Source: Nocardia goodfellowii
Lineage (GTDB): Bacteria > Actinomycetota > Actinomycetes > Mycobacteriales > Mycobacteriaceae
NCBI RefSeq assembly: GCF_017875645.1
Contig: NZ_JAGGMR010000001.1
Span: 2,356,001 to 2,420,000 of the forward strand
DNA length: 64,000 bases
Direction: 5' to 3'
Shown: piece by piece, positions 8,974 through 16,327 of the stretch
How the letters are laid out: the number at the start of each line of letters is the position of its first letter
How positions within the stretch are numbered: position 1 is the stretch's first letter
Notes under the pieces: model-generated
The model's database searches: none
Seen by the model: the letters and a program-made list of their open reading frames with translations, nothing else
What the model was told of the DNA's origin: nothing
Position numbers and translations under genes: made by a program

Positions 8974-10173
8974 TTATTCCTTTGTCGGCGAGAGCACCGT
9001 GACGACGAGTACGTTCACGGCGGCGAGCAGGGTGATAGCGATGGACCAGGCGAGCAGCCCGGTGAGTGCGGGGCCGGCCAGCGCGGCGATACCGGCCAGG
9101 CCCTGCTGGATCAGCGCGCACCAGGTGACGGCCATCGCGCCCCCGGCGACGAGGTGGCTGACGGCGTGCGCGGCGCTGTTGGGGAACAGCGTGGCCTGAC
9201 CGAAGGTGGCGGTGACGTATCCGGCGAGAAAGAGGGGGAGCGCGACGGCCCGCGGCAGCTCGACCGCCCAGACGACGGTGATGAGCGCGCATCCGGCGAG
9301 CATGATCCAAGCGCCCTGGCGCATCATGACGCGGGCGCCCAGCCGGCTCACGCCGCGTCGCACGTAGGTCGCGCCGGCCAGGTAGGCCGCACCGTACAGC
9401 GCGCCGAACAAGCCGAATACCCAAGGCGGCAGCGCGAATCCGTCCGAGAAGATGAACGCGGACTTCTGCTGGATCATCACGATGACGGCGAACCCGATGC
9501 CGCCCGCACCCGCGGCGGCGACGAAAACGCGATCGCCGAACAGCCGACGCGCGCTGCCCTTCGATTCGGACTTCGGACCCGGCGGCGGAAATGACACCCG
9601 CAGCGCGTACCCGACAGGCACGACGGCGAGCGCGGCCAGCACGGCGAAGCCATAGCGCCACCCGAGCGTCGAGGTGACGATGCCACCGATCACCTGACCG
9701 CCGCCGAGTGCGACGACGAAGGCCATCGACAACAGCGCGAGTTGCCGCGCGAGTTCGGCTCCCGTGAAGAGGTCTTTGACCATCATCCGTCCGACCACCG
9801 CGATACCGCCCGCCCCGATCGCCTGGACAACGCGCAGGCTGAGCAATTGCGGTGCGTTCGTGATCAGAGCCAAAGCCGCGCTGGCGAGGATGAAGCATGC
9901 CCCGGCCGCGACGAACGCGGGCACCCGGCCGAACCGTTCGGCGGCCCGTCCCCACGCGACGACCGGAAGCGCGGCGAACACCACGAAGAGGGCGACCGAC
10001 AACTGCATTGTGCCGTCACCGGCACCGATATCGGCGCCCAGCGCGGGCATGCCGGGCAGGTAGATCGTGGTCGCCATCTGTGCGACAACGACTGCGCCAC
10101 AGGCGATCGCGACGATGGCTCGGCGCGATACCGCCTCGGTCGAGGCCGGCCCGGTTTGCTGCCGCACACTCAT
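8974..10173 (-). CDS. MFS transporter, Bcr/CflA-type exporter
   Basis: Twelve-helix major facilitator, 399 aa, of the drug:proton antiporter (DHA1) type. Seen: a hydrophobic first helix with ATTIYLPGMPAL, the loop 2-3 region WGRAAERFGRVPAF (motif A-like), and the helix 4-5 region with RVVQAIGAGGIAVVGRMMVKDL typical of Bcr/CflA proteins. Start ATG 10173 was chosen because AGGGG lies 7 nt before it; an in-frame extension of 12 residues to 10209 has no ribosome site. It is the first gene of the operon, ahead of the oxoamine synthase, so it most likely exports the operon product (inference). Membrane topology is unambiguous; substrate is not. Confidence 0.9.
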   Translation of the reverse strand: MSVRQQTGPASTEAVSRRAIVAIACGAVVVAQMATTIYLPGMPALGADIGAGDGTMQLSVALFVVFAALPVVAWGRAAERFGRVPAFVAAGACFILASAALALITNAPQLLSLRVVQAIGAGGIAVVGRMMVKDLFTGAELARQLALLSMAFVVALGGGQVIGGIVTSTLGWRYGFAVLAALAVVPVGYALRVSFPPPGPKSESKGSARRLFGDRVFVAAAGAGGIGFAVIVMIQQKSAFIFSDGFALPPWVFGLFGALYGAAYLAGATYVRRGVSRLGARVMMRQGAWIMLAGCALITVVWAVELPRAVALPLFLAGYVTATFGQATLFPNSAAHAVSHLVAGGAMAVTWCALIQQGLAGIAALAGPALTGLLAWSIAITLLAAVNVLVVTVLSPTKE

Positions 10174-10392
10174 GCACACCCCTACACCCCACAGATGTGC
10201 GCTGTACAAACCCTGTCAGCGTCACCCATCCGTATTTCGGATCGGGTATTAGATCTACGCGGACCGGCCACCGGGACACAGGGTTAGAATCGGTCTGATT
10301 CTTCAGAGGGCGCGTCGCGTCCTAATATGTTGTGCGGCAGAGGCTTCGGGCACCGACCGCAGCCGCGAGCGCTCGATGAAGTGCGGTGCAGG
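10174..10392 (-). promoter_or_regulatory. Operon promoter region with inverted repeat AGAATC-N5-GATTCT
   Basis: The 219 bp between proX and the MFS gene, both on the minus strand, must hold the promoter of the MFS-oxoamine synthase-carboxylase-ABC operon. A dyad AGAATC-GGTCT-GATTCT lies at 10286-10302, about 115 bp before the MFS start. A distal site of this kind could be an operator, but no regulator gene adjoins it. I could not assign -35/-10 boxes with confidence. No Fur-type or Zur-type box was recognised by eye. Confidence 0.4.
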
Positions 10393-11379
10393 TCAGGGGA
10401 TGGTGATGAAACCCTGGGCCGCCATCCATGCACGGGCGACGGTGGCGGGCTCGCGGCCTTCGACGTCGACCTTGCGGTTCAGCTCGGTGACGGATTCGTT
10501 GGTGAGCAGCCGGGAGATCGGGGCGAGGACGTCGATCACCTGCGGGTGGGCTGCGGTGAAGTCCGCGCGCATGACGAGGGCGGCGTTGTATTGCGGGAAG
10601 AAGCCGAGGTCGTCCTCGAGCAGGCGCAGGTCCAGGGCGGGGATGCGGCCGTCGGTGGCGGCCACGGAGCCGAAGCGGCATTGGCGGGCGTCGGCGGTCG
10701 ACTGGTAGACGATGGCGTCGTCGACGACGCGCTTCTGTGCCTTGGCGGCGTCGATGCCGTATTTGCGTACCACGCCGGGGAATCCGTCCTGGCGCACGCT
10801 GAATTCGGTGCCGACACAGGTGGTGGCGGCGGCCGGGTCGGAGTTGACCAGATTCGCGTACTGGGACAGTGTCCGCACTCCGGTTTCCTCGGCGGTGCGA
10901 GCGCTGGTCGCGAGGGCGTAGGTATTGTTAACGGGAGCCATTGCGGCCCACACGATTCCGTGTGCTTCCCGGTCCGCGTCACGTACCGCCTCGAACTGGG
11001 CCTGCGACCCCGCGACGGGTGATTCATTGCCCAGGTAGTTGATCCAGCCGGTGCCGGTGTAGTCGTAGGCGATATCGACCTGCCCGCGTAGCTGGGCGTC
11101 GCGCAGACTGTTGGAACCGACGATATCGGTCAGATCCCGCACCTCGGCCCCGGCAGCGTCGAGCGCGAAGGCGATGATCAAGCCGAGAATTTCCTGTTCG
11201 GTGAAGTCTTTGGAACCCACGGTGATTCGCACACCTTCGAGTTCCGCTATCGGCTGGATGCTGCCGGGATTCACTTCCAGGGGCACCGATCGACCGGCTT
11301 CCAGCCCGCAGGAGGCGGCCAACAGGACGGTGAGCGACATCGCGAATGCCACACAGCCACGCCGGATCTGGACTCTCAT
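10393..11379 (-). CDS. proX: Osmoprotectant ABC substrate-binding lipoprotein
   Basis: Receptor of a quaternary-amine (glycine betaine/choline type) importer, 328 aa. The signal peptide ends in lipobox LAASC (Cys24). The OpuAC/ProX fold is indicated by ITVGSKDFTEQEILG near residue 53, IVGSNSLRDAQLRGQVDIAYDYTGTGW, and FPQYNAALVMRADF in the second lobe. It is the last gene of the four-gene operon and its ATG overlaps the upstream permease stop (ATGA). The order permease-ATPase-permease-receptor is the common actinobacterial proWVZX/opuC arrangement. Osmotic induction is expected for the family but no sequence signal for it was seen. The exact ligand is unknown. Confidence 0.9.
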   Translation of the reverse strand: MRVQIRRGCVAFAMSLTVLLAASCGLEAGRSVPLEVNPGSIQPIAELEGVRITVGSKDFTEQEILGLIIAFALDAAGAEVRDLTDIVGSNSLRDAQLRGQVDIAYDYTGTGWINYLGNESPVAGSQAQFEAVRDADREAHGIVWAAMAPVNNTYALATSARTAEETGVRTLSQYANLVNSDPAAATTCVGTEFSVRQDGFPGVVRKYGIDAAKAQKRVVDDAIVYQSTADARQCRFGSVAATDGRIPALDLRLLEDDLGFFPQYNAALVMRADFTAAHPQVIDVLAPISRLLTNESVTELNRKVDVEGREPATVARAWMAAQGFITIP

Positions 11380-12125
11380 CGCAGCCCCTTCGGCCCGAGA
11401 TAGCGTTCCGCCAGCGCGCCCACCCAGTCGATGAGCAGTGACAGCGCCACTGCCAGCAGTGCTCCGACCCAGAGGGTGACGTGGTCGCGCAACTTGTAGC
11501 CGGTGTCGATGAGGATACCCAGGCCGCCCGCGCTCACCAGGAACGACAGCGTCGCGCTGGCCACCGCCAGTACCAGCGAAGTCCGCAGTCCCGCAAGGAT
11601 GTACGGCACGGCGAGCGGGAACTCGACGCGGCGCAACACGGTGGCGGCGGACATGCCCTGCCCGCGACCGGCGTCGACGAGCGTGGGGTCGACCTGCTGG
11701 TAGCCGAGGATGGTGTTGCGCAACACCGGCAGCAGCGCCAGCAGCACGATCGGTGCGACGCCGATCCAGAACCCCGTGGTCCGGGTGATCAGATAGAACA
11801 GCACGATGAGGCCGATGGCCGGCGCGGCCGCGCCGATATTGGCGATACCTACGAAAAACGGTGCGAGGCGGCGGAATCCGGGTCGCGTAAGTGCGGTGCC
11901 CAGCGGTACCGCGAGCACGACGACGATCAGCACCACGGTCGCGGTGATGAGCAGATGCTCCCAGGTGACGGTGGCGATATTGCCCGCGCTGAGGCCGGCC
12001 CGCTGAGTGGCGGTGAGATCACGGGCGAACGCCCACACCAGCACACCGGCGCTGATCAGCACGGCCAGCACCGGCTGTGCGAAGAGCCGGATGCGTTCGG
12101 CGCGGCGTTCGGTCTGCGCGGTCAT
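11376..12125 (-). CDS. proZ: Osmoprotectant ABC permease (second permease)
   Basis: BPD-type inner-membrane permease, 249 aa, OpuCD/ProZ-like. Five to six hydrophobic segments start at about residue 15; the cytoplasmic loop contains VDAGRGQGMSAATVLRRVE, the EAA-type motif that docks on the ATPase. FFVGIANIGAAAPAIGLIVL and LPVLRNTILGYQQVDP match the family. ATG 12125 overlaps the ATPase stop (ATGA), so translation is coupled; its own stop overlaps proX. It pairs with the permease at 13281-13976. A longer open frame upstream is inside the ATPase gene and was discarded. Confidence 0.9.
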   Translation of the reverse strand: MTAQTERRAERIRLFAQPVLAVLISAGVLVWAFARDLTATQRAGLSAGNIATVTWEHLLITATVVLIVVVLAVPLGTALTRPGFRRLAPFFVGIANIGAAAPAIGLIVLFYLITRTTGFWIGVAPIVLLALLPVLRNTILGYQQVDPTLVDAGRGQGMSAATVLRRVEFPLAVPYILAGLRTSLVLAVASATLSFLVSAGGLGILIDTGYKLRDHVTLWVGALLAVALSLLIDWVGALAERYLGPKGLR

Positions 12126-13288
12126 GCGGAGCCGGCTCCGGAGTGCGTGGTGCGCAGGGCCGACAGGTGGGAGACCAGCGTGTCGATGGTGATCAGTCCC
12201 GCGTAGGCGCCGCGCCGGCCGGTGACGACGGCGTTCGCCGTGCTGTCGGCGAGCAGCGCTTCCAGTGCTTCCTGGAGAGTGGACCGCAGCGAAACACCCT
12301 CGCCCACCGCTGTTCCCACGTCGCGTAGCGAGGTCGCCTGCGCGAGCTGAGGGAGCGTGACCCACCGCACCGGGCGGTGTTGCTCATCGAGAACGATGCC
12401 GAAGTCCTTGTCTCCCTCGGTGATCGCGGTGCGCAGCGGCTCCACCGCGTCGGTGATCAGAGCGGTCGGGCAATTCCCGAGTTCGACATCCTCCACCCGG
12501 GTGAGCGTGAGCTGTTTGAGCGCCGCGTCCGCACCGACGAATCCGGCTACCGTGTCGTCGGCGGGGTCGGCCAGGATCGCGCCCGGTGTGTCGTACTGCA
12601 GCACACGAGAATTCTTGCCGAGTACGGCGATTCGGTCCCCGAGCTTCACCGCCTCGTTGAAATCGTGCGTGACGAACACGATCGTCTTGCGCAGTTCGGC
12701 TTGCAGTCGTAGCAACTCGTCTTGCAGCAGCCCCCGGGTGATCGGATCGACCGCGCCGAACGGTTCATCCATCAACAGCACCGGCGGATCGGCGGCCAGA
12801 GCCCGCGCGACACCCACTCGTTGCTGCTGACCGCCGGAGAGCTGGCGTGGGTAGCGATCACGGAAGGTGCCCGGATCCAGTCCGACCAAATCCAGCATCT
12901 CGTCCACGCGGTCGCTGATCCGCTTGCGGTCCCAGCCGATCAGGCCCGGCACGGTGGCGACATTCTTCGCGACCGTGAGATGCGGAAACAGCCCGGCCTG
13001 TTGGATGGAGTAGCCGATCCCGCGCCGCAGCTGGTCCGGATTCACCGCCGCGGCGTCGCGCCCACCGATCATGATCGTCCCCGAGCTGGGTTCGATCAGC
13101 CGGTTGATCATCCGCATGGTCGTCGTCTTACCGCACCCCGATGGCCCGACCAGCACGACCGTCTCCCCGGCCGGGATGGTCATCGACACGTTGTCGACCG
13201 CCGGATCCGATTGTCCTGGATAGCGTTTGGTGAGCGAATCCAGCACGATCTCGACTCCGGACACGGCCGGTTCGACGGTTTCACTCAC
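12122..13288 (-). CDS. proV: Osmoprotectant ABC transporter ATPase with CBS region
   Basis: ATPase of the importer, 388 aa. Walker A GPSGCGKT (residues 48-55), Q-loop YSIQQAGLFPHLTV, signature LSGGQQQRVGVARAL, Walker B VLLMDEPFGAVD, and switch histidine FVTHDFNEA. The roughly 120 C-terminal residues form a tandem CBS region (from about 265), which in OpuA-type transporters senses ionic strength; this part would couple transport to osmotic state (family knowledge). GTG 13288 overlaps the upstream permease by 8 nt. Family assignment is firm, since the CBS tail separates it from other ABC ATPases. Confidence 0.92.
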   Translation of the reverse strand: MSETVEPAVSGVEIVLDSLTKRYPGQSDPAVDNVSMTIPAGETVVLVGPSGCGKTTTMRMINRLIEPSSGTIMIGGRDAAAVNPDQLRRGIGYSIQQAGLFPHLTVAKNVATVPGLIGWDRKRISDRVDEMLDLVGLDPGTFRDRYPRQLSGGQQQRVGVARALAADPPVLLMDEPFGAVDPITRGLLQDELLRLQAELRKTIVFVTHDFNEAVKLGDRIAVLGKNSRVLQYDTPGAILADPADDTVAGFVGADAALKQLTLTRVEDVELGNCPTALITDAVEPLRTAITEGDKDFGIVLDEQHRPVRWVTLPQLAQATSLRDVGTAVGEGVSLRSTLQEALEALLADSTANAVVTGRRGAYAGLITIDTLVSHLSALRTTHSGAGSA

Positions 13289-13976
13289 GAATACCCCTGG
13301 GTGTGGTCAGTCGTCCGGCGAGGACGAGCAGAACGTCTAGCAGCAGCGCCAGCAGGATGATCAGCACGGTGCCGGTGAGCGCCTGCGGCACCGCGGTCGG
13401 CGTGCCGAGCCGCGACAGCCCGGAGAAGATGAGATTGCCCAGACCCGGCCCTTTCGCGTAGGCGGCAATGGCCAGGATGCCCATGATCAGCTGCGTGCTC
13501 ACCCGCATTCCGGCGAGAATGGCCGGCCAGGCCAGCGGCAGTTCGATCGCGGTGAGCACCCGCAGCCGGTTCATCCCGACGCCGCGTGCGGCATCGGTCA
13601 CGGCGGGATCGACCGAGGACAACCCCACGATGGTGTTGCGCAGAATCGGCAGCAGCGCGTAGAGCACGAGCGCGGTGATGGTGGGCGGAACCCCCAGTCC
13701 CAGAACCGGAATCAGGATTCCGAGCAGCGCGAAGGACGGGATGGTCAGGATGATGCTCGCCGCGGCGGTGGACGCCGCCGAACCGAGCGGGCTGCGGTAG
13801 ACCAGCGCGCCGATCGCGATCGACACGATCGCGGCGATCAGCACCGACTGGACCACCGCCGAGACATGCAGATAGGAATCCGTCATCAACTGCAGGCGGT
13901 GTTCGGTGACGTAGGTCCACAGCGTGTCCAGAACCCTGCCCTCCCTCAGGTCGGCATCGCGTGAGCATATCGGCAA
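13281..13976 (-). CDS. proW: Osmoprotectant ABC permease (first permease)
   Basis: BPD-type permease opening the osmoprotectant operon, up to 231 aa. Seen: hydrophobic segments from about residue 35, the AAASIILTIPSFALLGILIP helix, LPILRNTIVGLSSVDPAVTD, and the EAA-type loop TDAARGVGMNRLRVLTAIE. The start is unsettled. TTG 13976 is the longest frame but has no ribosome site; a strong AGGGAGGG lies just before a CTG (Leu16, position 13931), which fits the family N-terminus better but needs a rare start codon; ATG 13886 would shorten the N-terminus. It diverges from the PIG-L gene across about 50 bp, so both promoters must be compact. Confidence 0.88.
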   Translation of the reverse strand: MPICSRDADLREGRVLDTLWTYVTEHRLQLMTDSYLHVSAVVQSVLIAAIVSIAIGALVYRSPLGSAASTAAASIILTIPSFALLGILIPVLGLGVPPTITALVLYALLPILRNTIVGLSSVDPAVTDAARGVGMNRLRVLTAIELPLAWPAILAGMRVSTQLIMGILAIAAYAKGPGLGNLIFSGLSRLGTPTAVPQALTGTVLIILLALLLDVLLVLAGRLTTPRGIRE

Positions 13977-14029
13977 ATGCCGCGCCGCCGCCGGGAATGC
14001 CGAGGACTGCGCCAGCGTTCGAAGATGAT

Positions 14030-14848
14030 ATGTCGGAGCGACTGACGATCATGGCTGTCCACGCCCACCCGGACGACGAAGTACTCAACACCGGCGGCGT
14101 TTTCGCGCGCTACGCCGAAGAGGGGATCCGCACGGTCCTGGTGACCTGTACCAACGGCGAGCAAGGCGACGGCCCCGGCGGAGTGAAACCCGGAGCGCCC
14201 GGCCATGATCCGGCCGCCGTCGCCGAACAGCGGCTGGGTGAGTTGCGAGCGTCGGCCGCGCTGCTCGAGATCGAACACGTCGAACTACTGGGCTACCAAG
14301 ACTCCGGCATGGACGGCTGGGACACCAACGCCGATCCCCGGGCCTTCGCCAACGTGCCGGTATCGACGGCGGCAGCCGAACTCGCCACCCTCATACAGAA
14401 GTACCGCCCGCAAGTAATCGTCACCTATGACGAGAACGGCGGCTACGGACACCCGGACCACATTCAGGCCCACCGCATTACGGTCGCCGCCACCGAATCC
14501 ACCGGCATCCCCGCCAAGCTGTACCACGCGGTCACACCCCGCGAATCCGCCCACGAAATGTTCGCCGCCGCCAAAGCCAACGGCATGGACTTCGGCGATT
14601 TCGAACCCCCGGAGGACTTCGGCACCCCCATGGCCGAGATCACCACCGCAATCGACGTCGCAGCCTATACCCGGCGCAAAGTGAAAGCCCTCGAGGCGCA
14701 CGGCAGCCAAGGCGACGGCGCCTTCTTCCTCGGCCTCCCCGAACAAATCCAAGACCTCATCCTCGGCACCGAATACTTCGTCCGCAAACACAATCGCGTC
14801 GACGGCGCACCCGACCAGGAAACCGATCTGTTCGCAGGCCTGCGCTGA
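14030..14848 (+). CDS. PIG-L family deacetylase, mycothiol-conjugate-amidase-like
   Basis: Zinc-dependent amide hydrolase of the LmbE/PIG-L family, 272 aa, the family of MshB and Mca that act on glucosaminyl-inositol compounds in mycothiol metabolism. Seen: metal/catalytic motif AHPDDE (residues 11-16) and the second metal motif GHPDHI near 145, after TYDENGGY, which is shared with Mca. It sits at the place mca occupies in mycobacteria relative to the downstream DUF255, trhA and Z-FPP synthase genes, but many positions differ from Mca, so it may be a paralogue. Start ATG 14030 fits the family; an in-frame extension to 13961 would overlap the divergent permease. No clear ribosome site. Confidence 0.85.
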   Translation: MSERLTIMAVHAHPDDEVLNTGGVFARYAEEGIRTVLVTCTNGEQGDGPGGVKPGAPGHDPAAVAEQRLGELRASAALLEIEHVELLGYQDSGMDGWDTNADPRAFANVPVSTAAAELATLIQKYRPQVIVTYDENGGYGHPDHIQAHRITVAATESTGIPAKLYHAVTPRESAHEMFAAAKANGMDFGDFEPPEDFGTPMAEITTAIDVAAYTRRKVKALEAHGSQGDGAFFLGLPEQIQDLILGTEYFVRKHNRVDGAPDQETDLFAGLR

Positions 14849-14877
14849 TCCGGCTACCCGCACTCCCTGTACCCCAC

Positions 14878-15064
14878 GGGTTCACCGCCGACCCCTGGAT
14901 CTCGTGTGCCGTGCTCGGAAACCCGTACCGATGCACCCTGTACAACTCGCTGCCCGGTATGCGGACGAATCCGGTGCTTCAGGGTTGAGGAAGCCGCCTG
15001 GTTCGACAGCTACACCGAGAGCTTCGATGCGATCTGGGCTGATGCGCAGCCCTGGGCACCCTGA
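14878..15064 (+). pseudogene. Decayed C-terminal fragment of a regulator-like protein
   Basis: Two short open stretches read as one protein tail broken by a frameshift. From 14878 the frame reads FTADPWISCAVLGNPYRC then TLYNSLPGMRTNPVLQG and a stop near 14988. In another frame from 14987, EEAAWFDSYTESFDAIWADA runs to a TGA at 15062. TLYNS followed by an aromatic SY-ESF-x-x-W tail resembles the C-terminus of DUF5919-type HTH proteins that often precede NUDIX genes in actinobacteria (from memory, weak). No start or upstream part remains. It ends 17 bp before the NUDIX gene, so the two were probably once an operon. Confidence 0.4.
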
Positions 15065-15081
15065 CGAAGGAGAGGTCGACC

Positions 15082-15549
15082 GTGGGCAGGATCGAGTACT
15101 ACAACGACCCGAAGGCTCCCAAGCCGAATTCGCTTGTGGTGGCCTGCAACCTGCTGGTGACCGACGCGTCCGGGGCAATCCTGCTTCAGCGTCGACGCGA
15201 TACCGGGCAGTGGGCTTTGCCAGGCGGTGCAATGGACATGGGCGAAACGGCCGCCGAGTGCGCGATCCGAGAATGCAAAGAGGAGACGGGCATAACGGCT
15301 GAGATCACCGGATTTCTTGGCGTCTACAGCAACCCGAATCACATCGTCGCCTACACCGACGGAGAGGTCCGCCAGCAGTACGAGAACTGCTATATCGGCC
15401 GCCCGGTCGCCGGAGAGCCCACGATCAACGACGAAGCCGACGGTGTGATGTTCGTGGCCCCTGACAAACTCGACGAGTTGGATATCCATCCGAGCATGCG
15501 CCAGCAGATCGGCGACTACTTGTCGGGCAACTACCCCTACCTCGGCTGA
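15082..15549 (+). CDS. NUDIX hydrolase
   Basis: Hydrolyses a nucleoside diphosphate linked to another moiety; 155 aa, cytoplasmic. The NUDIX box is complete at residues 49-71: Gly49, Glu55, Arg63-Glu64, Glu67-Glu68, Gly70. GQWALPGGAMDMGE precedes it, and an ILLQRRRDTG strand lies upstream as in MutT-like proteins. The start is GTG 15082 with AAGGAGAGG 7 nt before it. The substrate cannot be deduced; the ADP-ribose pyrophosphatase proline motif was not seen. It is convergent with, and overlaps by 13 bp, the HD-domain gene. Confidence 0.88.
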   Translation: MGRIEYYNDPKAPKPNSLVVACNLLVTDASGAILLQRRRDTGQWALPGGAMDMGETAAECAIRECKEETGITAEITGFLGVYSNPNHIVAYTDGEVRQQYENCYIGRPVAGEPTINDEADGVMFVAPDKLDELDIHPSMRQQIGDYLSGNYPYLG

Positions 15550-16100
15550 GTGGGCAGTAGGGCTTCGATCCGGCTGGTGGCGGAGAGGATTTCCGGCTCC
15601 GCGCGGCGGATGAACCGGCCGACAACGGAATCGGGTCCATACCGGCTCACGATTTCTCCGATCCGTTCGCCGGGTGTTGTCGGCGTCCCGTCCGGTGTAG
15701 TTGTCATGTCGCAGTAGATCAGGGCGTCGGTCAACAACGGGTCGTCGTGAGCCGGGAACTCGGTGGCCAGTTGCTCGTGCAGGCCACGTTCCTCGGCCTC
15801 GAGCAGCGCGCATGTGTGATTGGCGACCAGGCGGACCACTCGCTGGTCGATCTGGTGTTCATCGCGGAGGAAGCGGGCACCGTCCAGGGGATGAAAGCCG
15901 GTTGAGGCGAGTCGCGGTGCGTACCCCACGTCATGAAGAACGGCCGCTGCGGCCAAGAGTTCGGTGTCGCCACCGAGTCGGTCGGCGAGAACGACGGCTG
16001 TCCGAGCCACGCCCTGTGTGTGCGCCCAGCGCCTAGGCAGTTCAACTGCCAATTCCGAGCTGGCAATCTGCCATGCCCAATGCGGTATGGGGACGGCCAT
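15537..16100 (-). CDS. HD-domain phosphohydrolase
   Basis: Metal-dependent phosphohydrolase of the HD superfamily, 187 aa. Seen: His27 in RWAHTQGVARTA, the HD pair in AAVLHDVGYAPRL (about residues 55-56), a histidine in TGFHPLDGA, the ANHTCALLEAEERG region, and a distal aspartate in ALIYCDMTTTPDG. This is the HxHDx arrangement of small YqeK/HDIG-like proteins that act on nucleotides. ATG 16100 has no strong ribosome site. Its 3' end overlaps the NUDIX gene tail to tail. Substrate unknown. Confidence 0.85.
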   Translation of the reverse strand: MAVPIPHWAWQIASSELAVELPRRWAHTQGVARTAVVLADRLGGDTELLAAAAVLHDVGYAPRLASTGFHPLDGARFLRDEHQIDQRVVRLVANHTCALLEAEERGLHEQLATEFPAHDDPLLTDALIYCDMTTTPDGTPTTPGERIGEIVSRYGPDSVVGRFIRRAEPEILSATSRIEALLPTQPR

Positions 16101-16327
16101 TGAGCAACAGTACCGGGATCGTGGCGCGGAGGTCGGGCAGATTCAAGTAACCCTCAATCTGGACAATCACGAGCCAGAGAATTGGTTGGATGCGGCCACG
16201 ACGGTTTAGGCCGTGCTCAGGGCGGTAGGACTGGGCCGAGGCGCATCGTCGGAGTGGTTCTCGGGCTGTAGAGGCGTGGTTGTTCGGGTCGGTGCTGTGT
16301 GCTGGAAGGTATGGAAGGCTGGGATTC

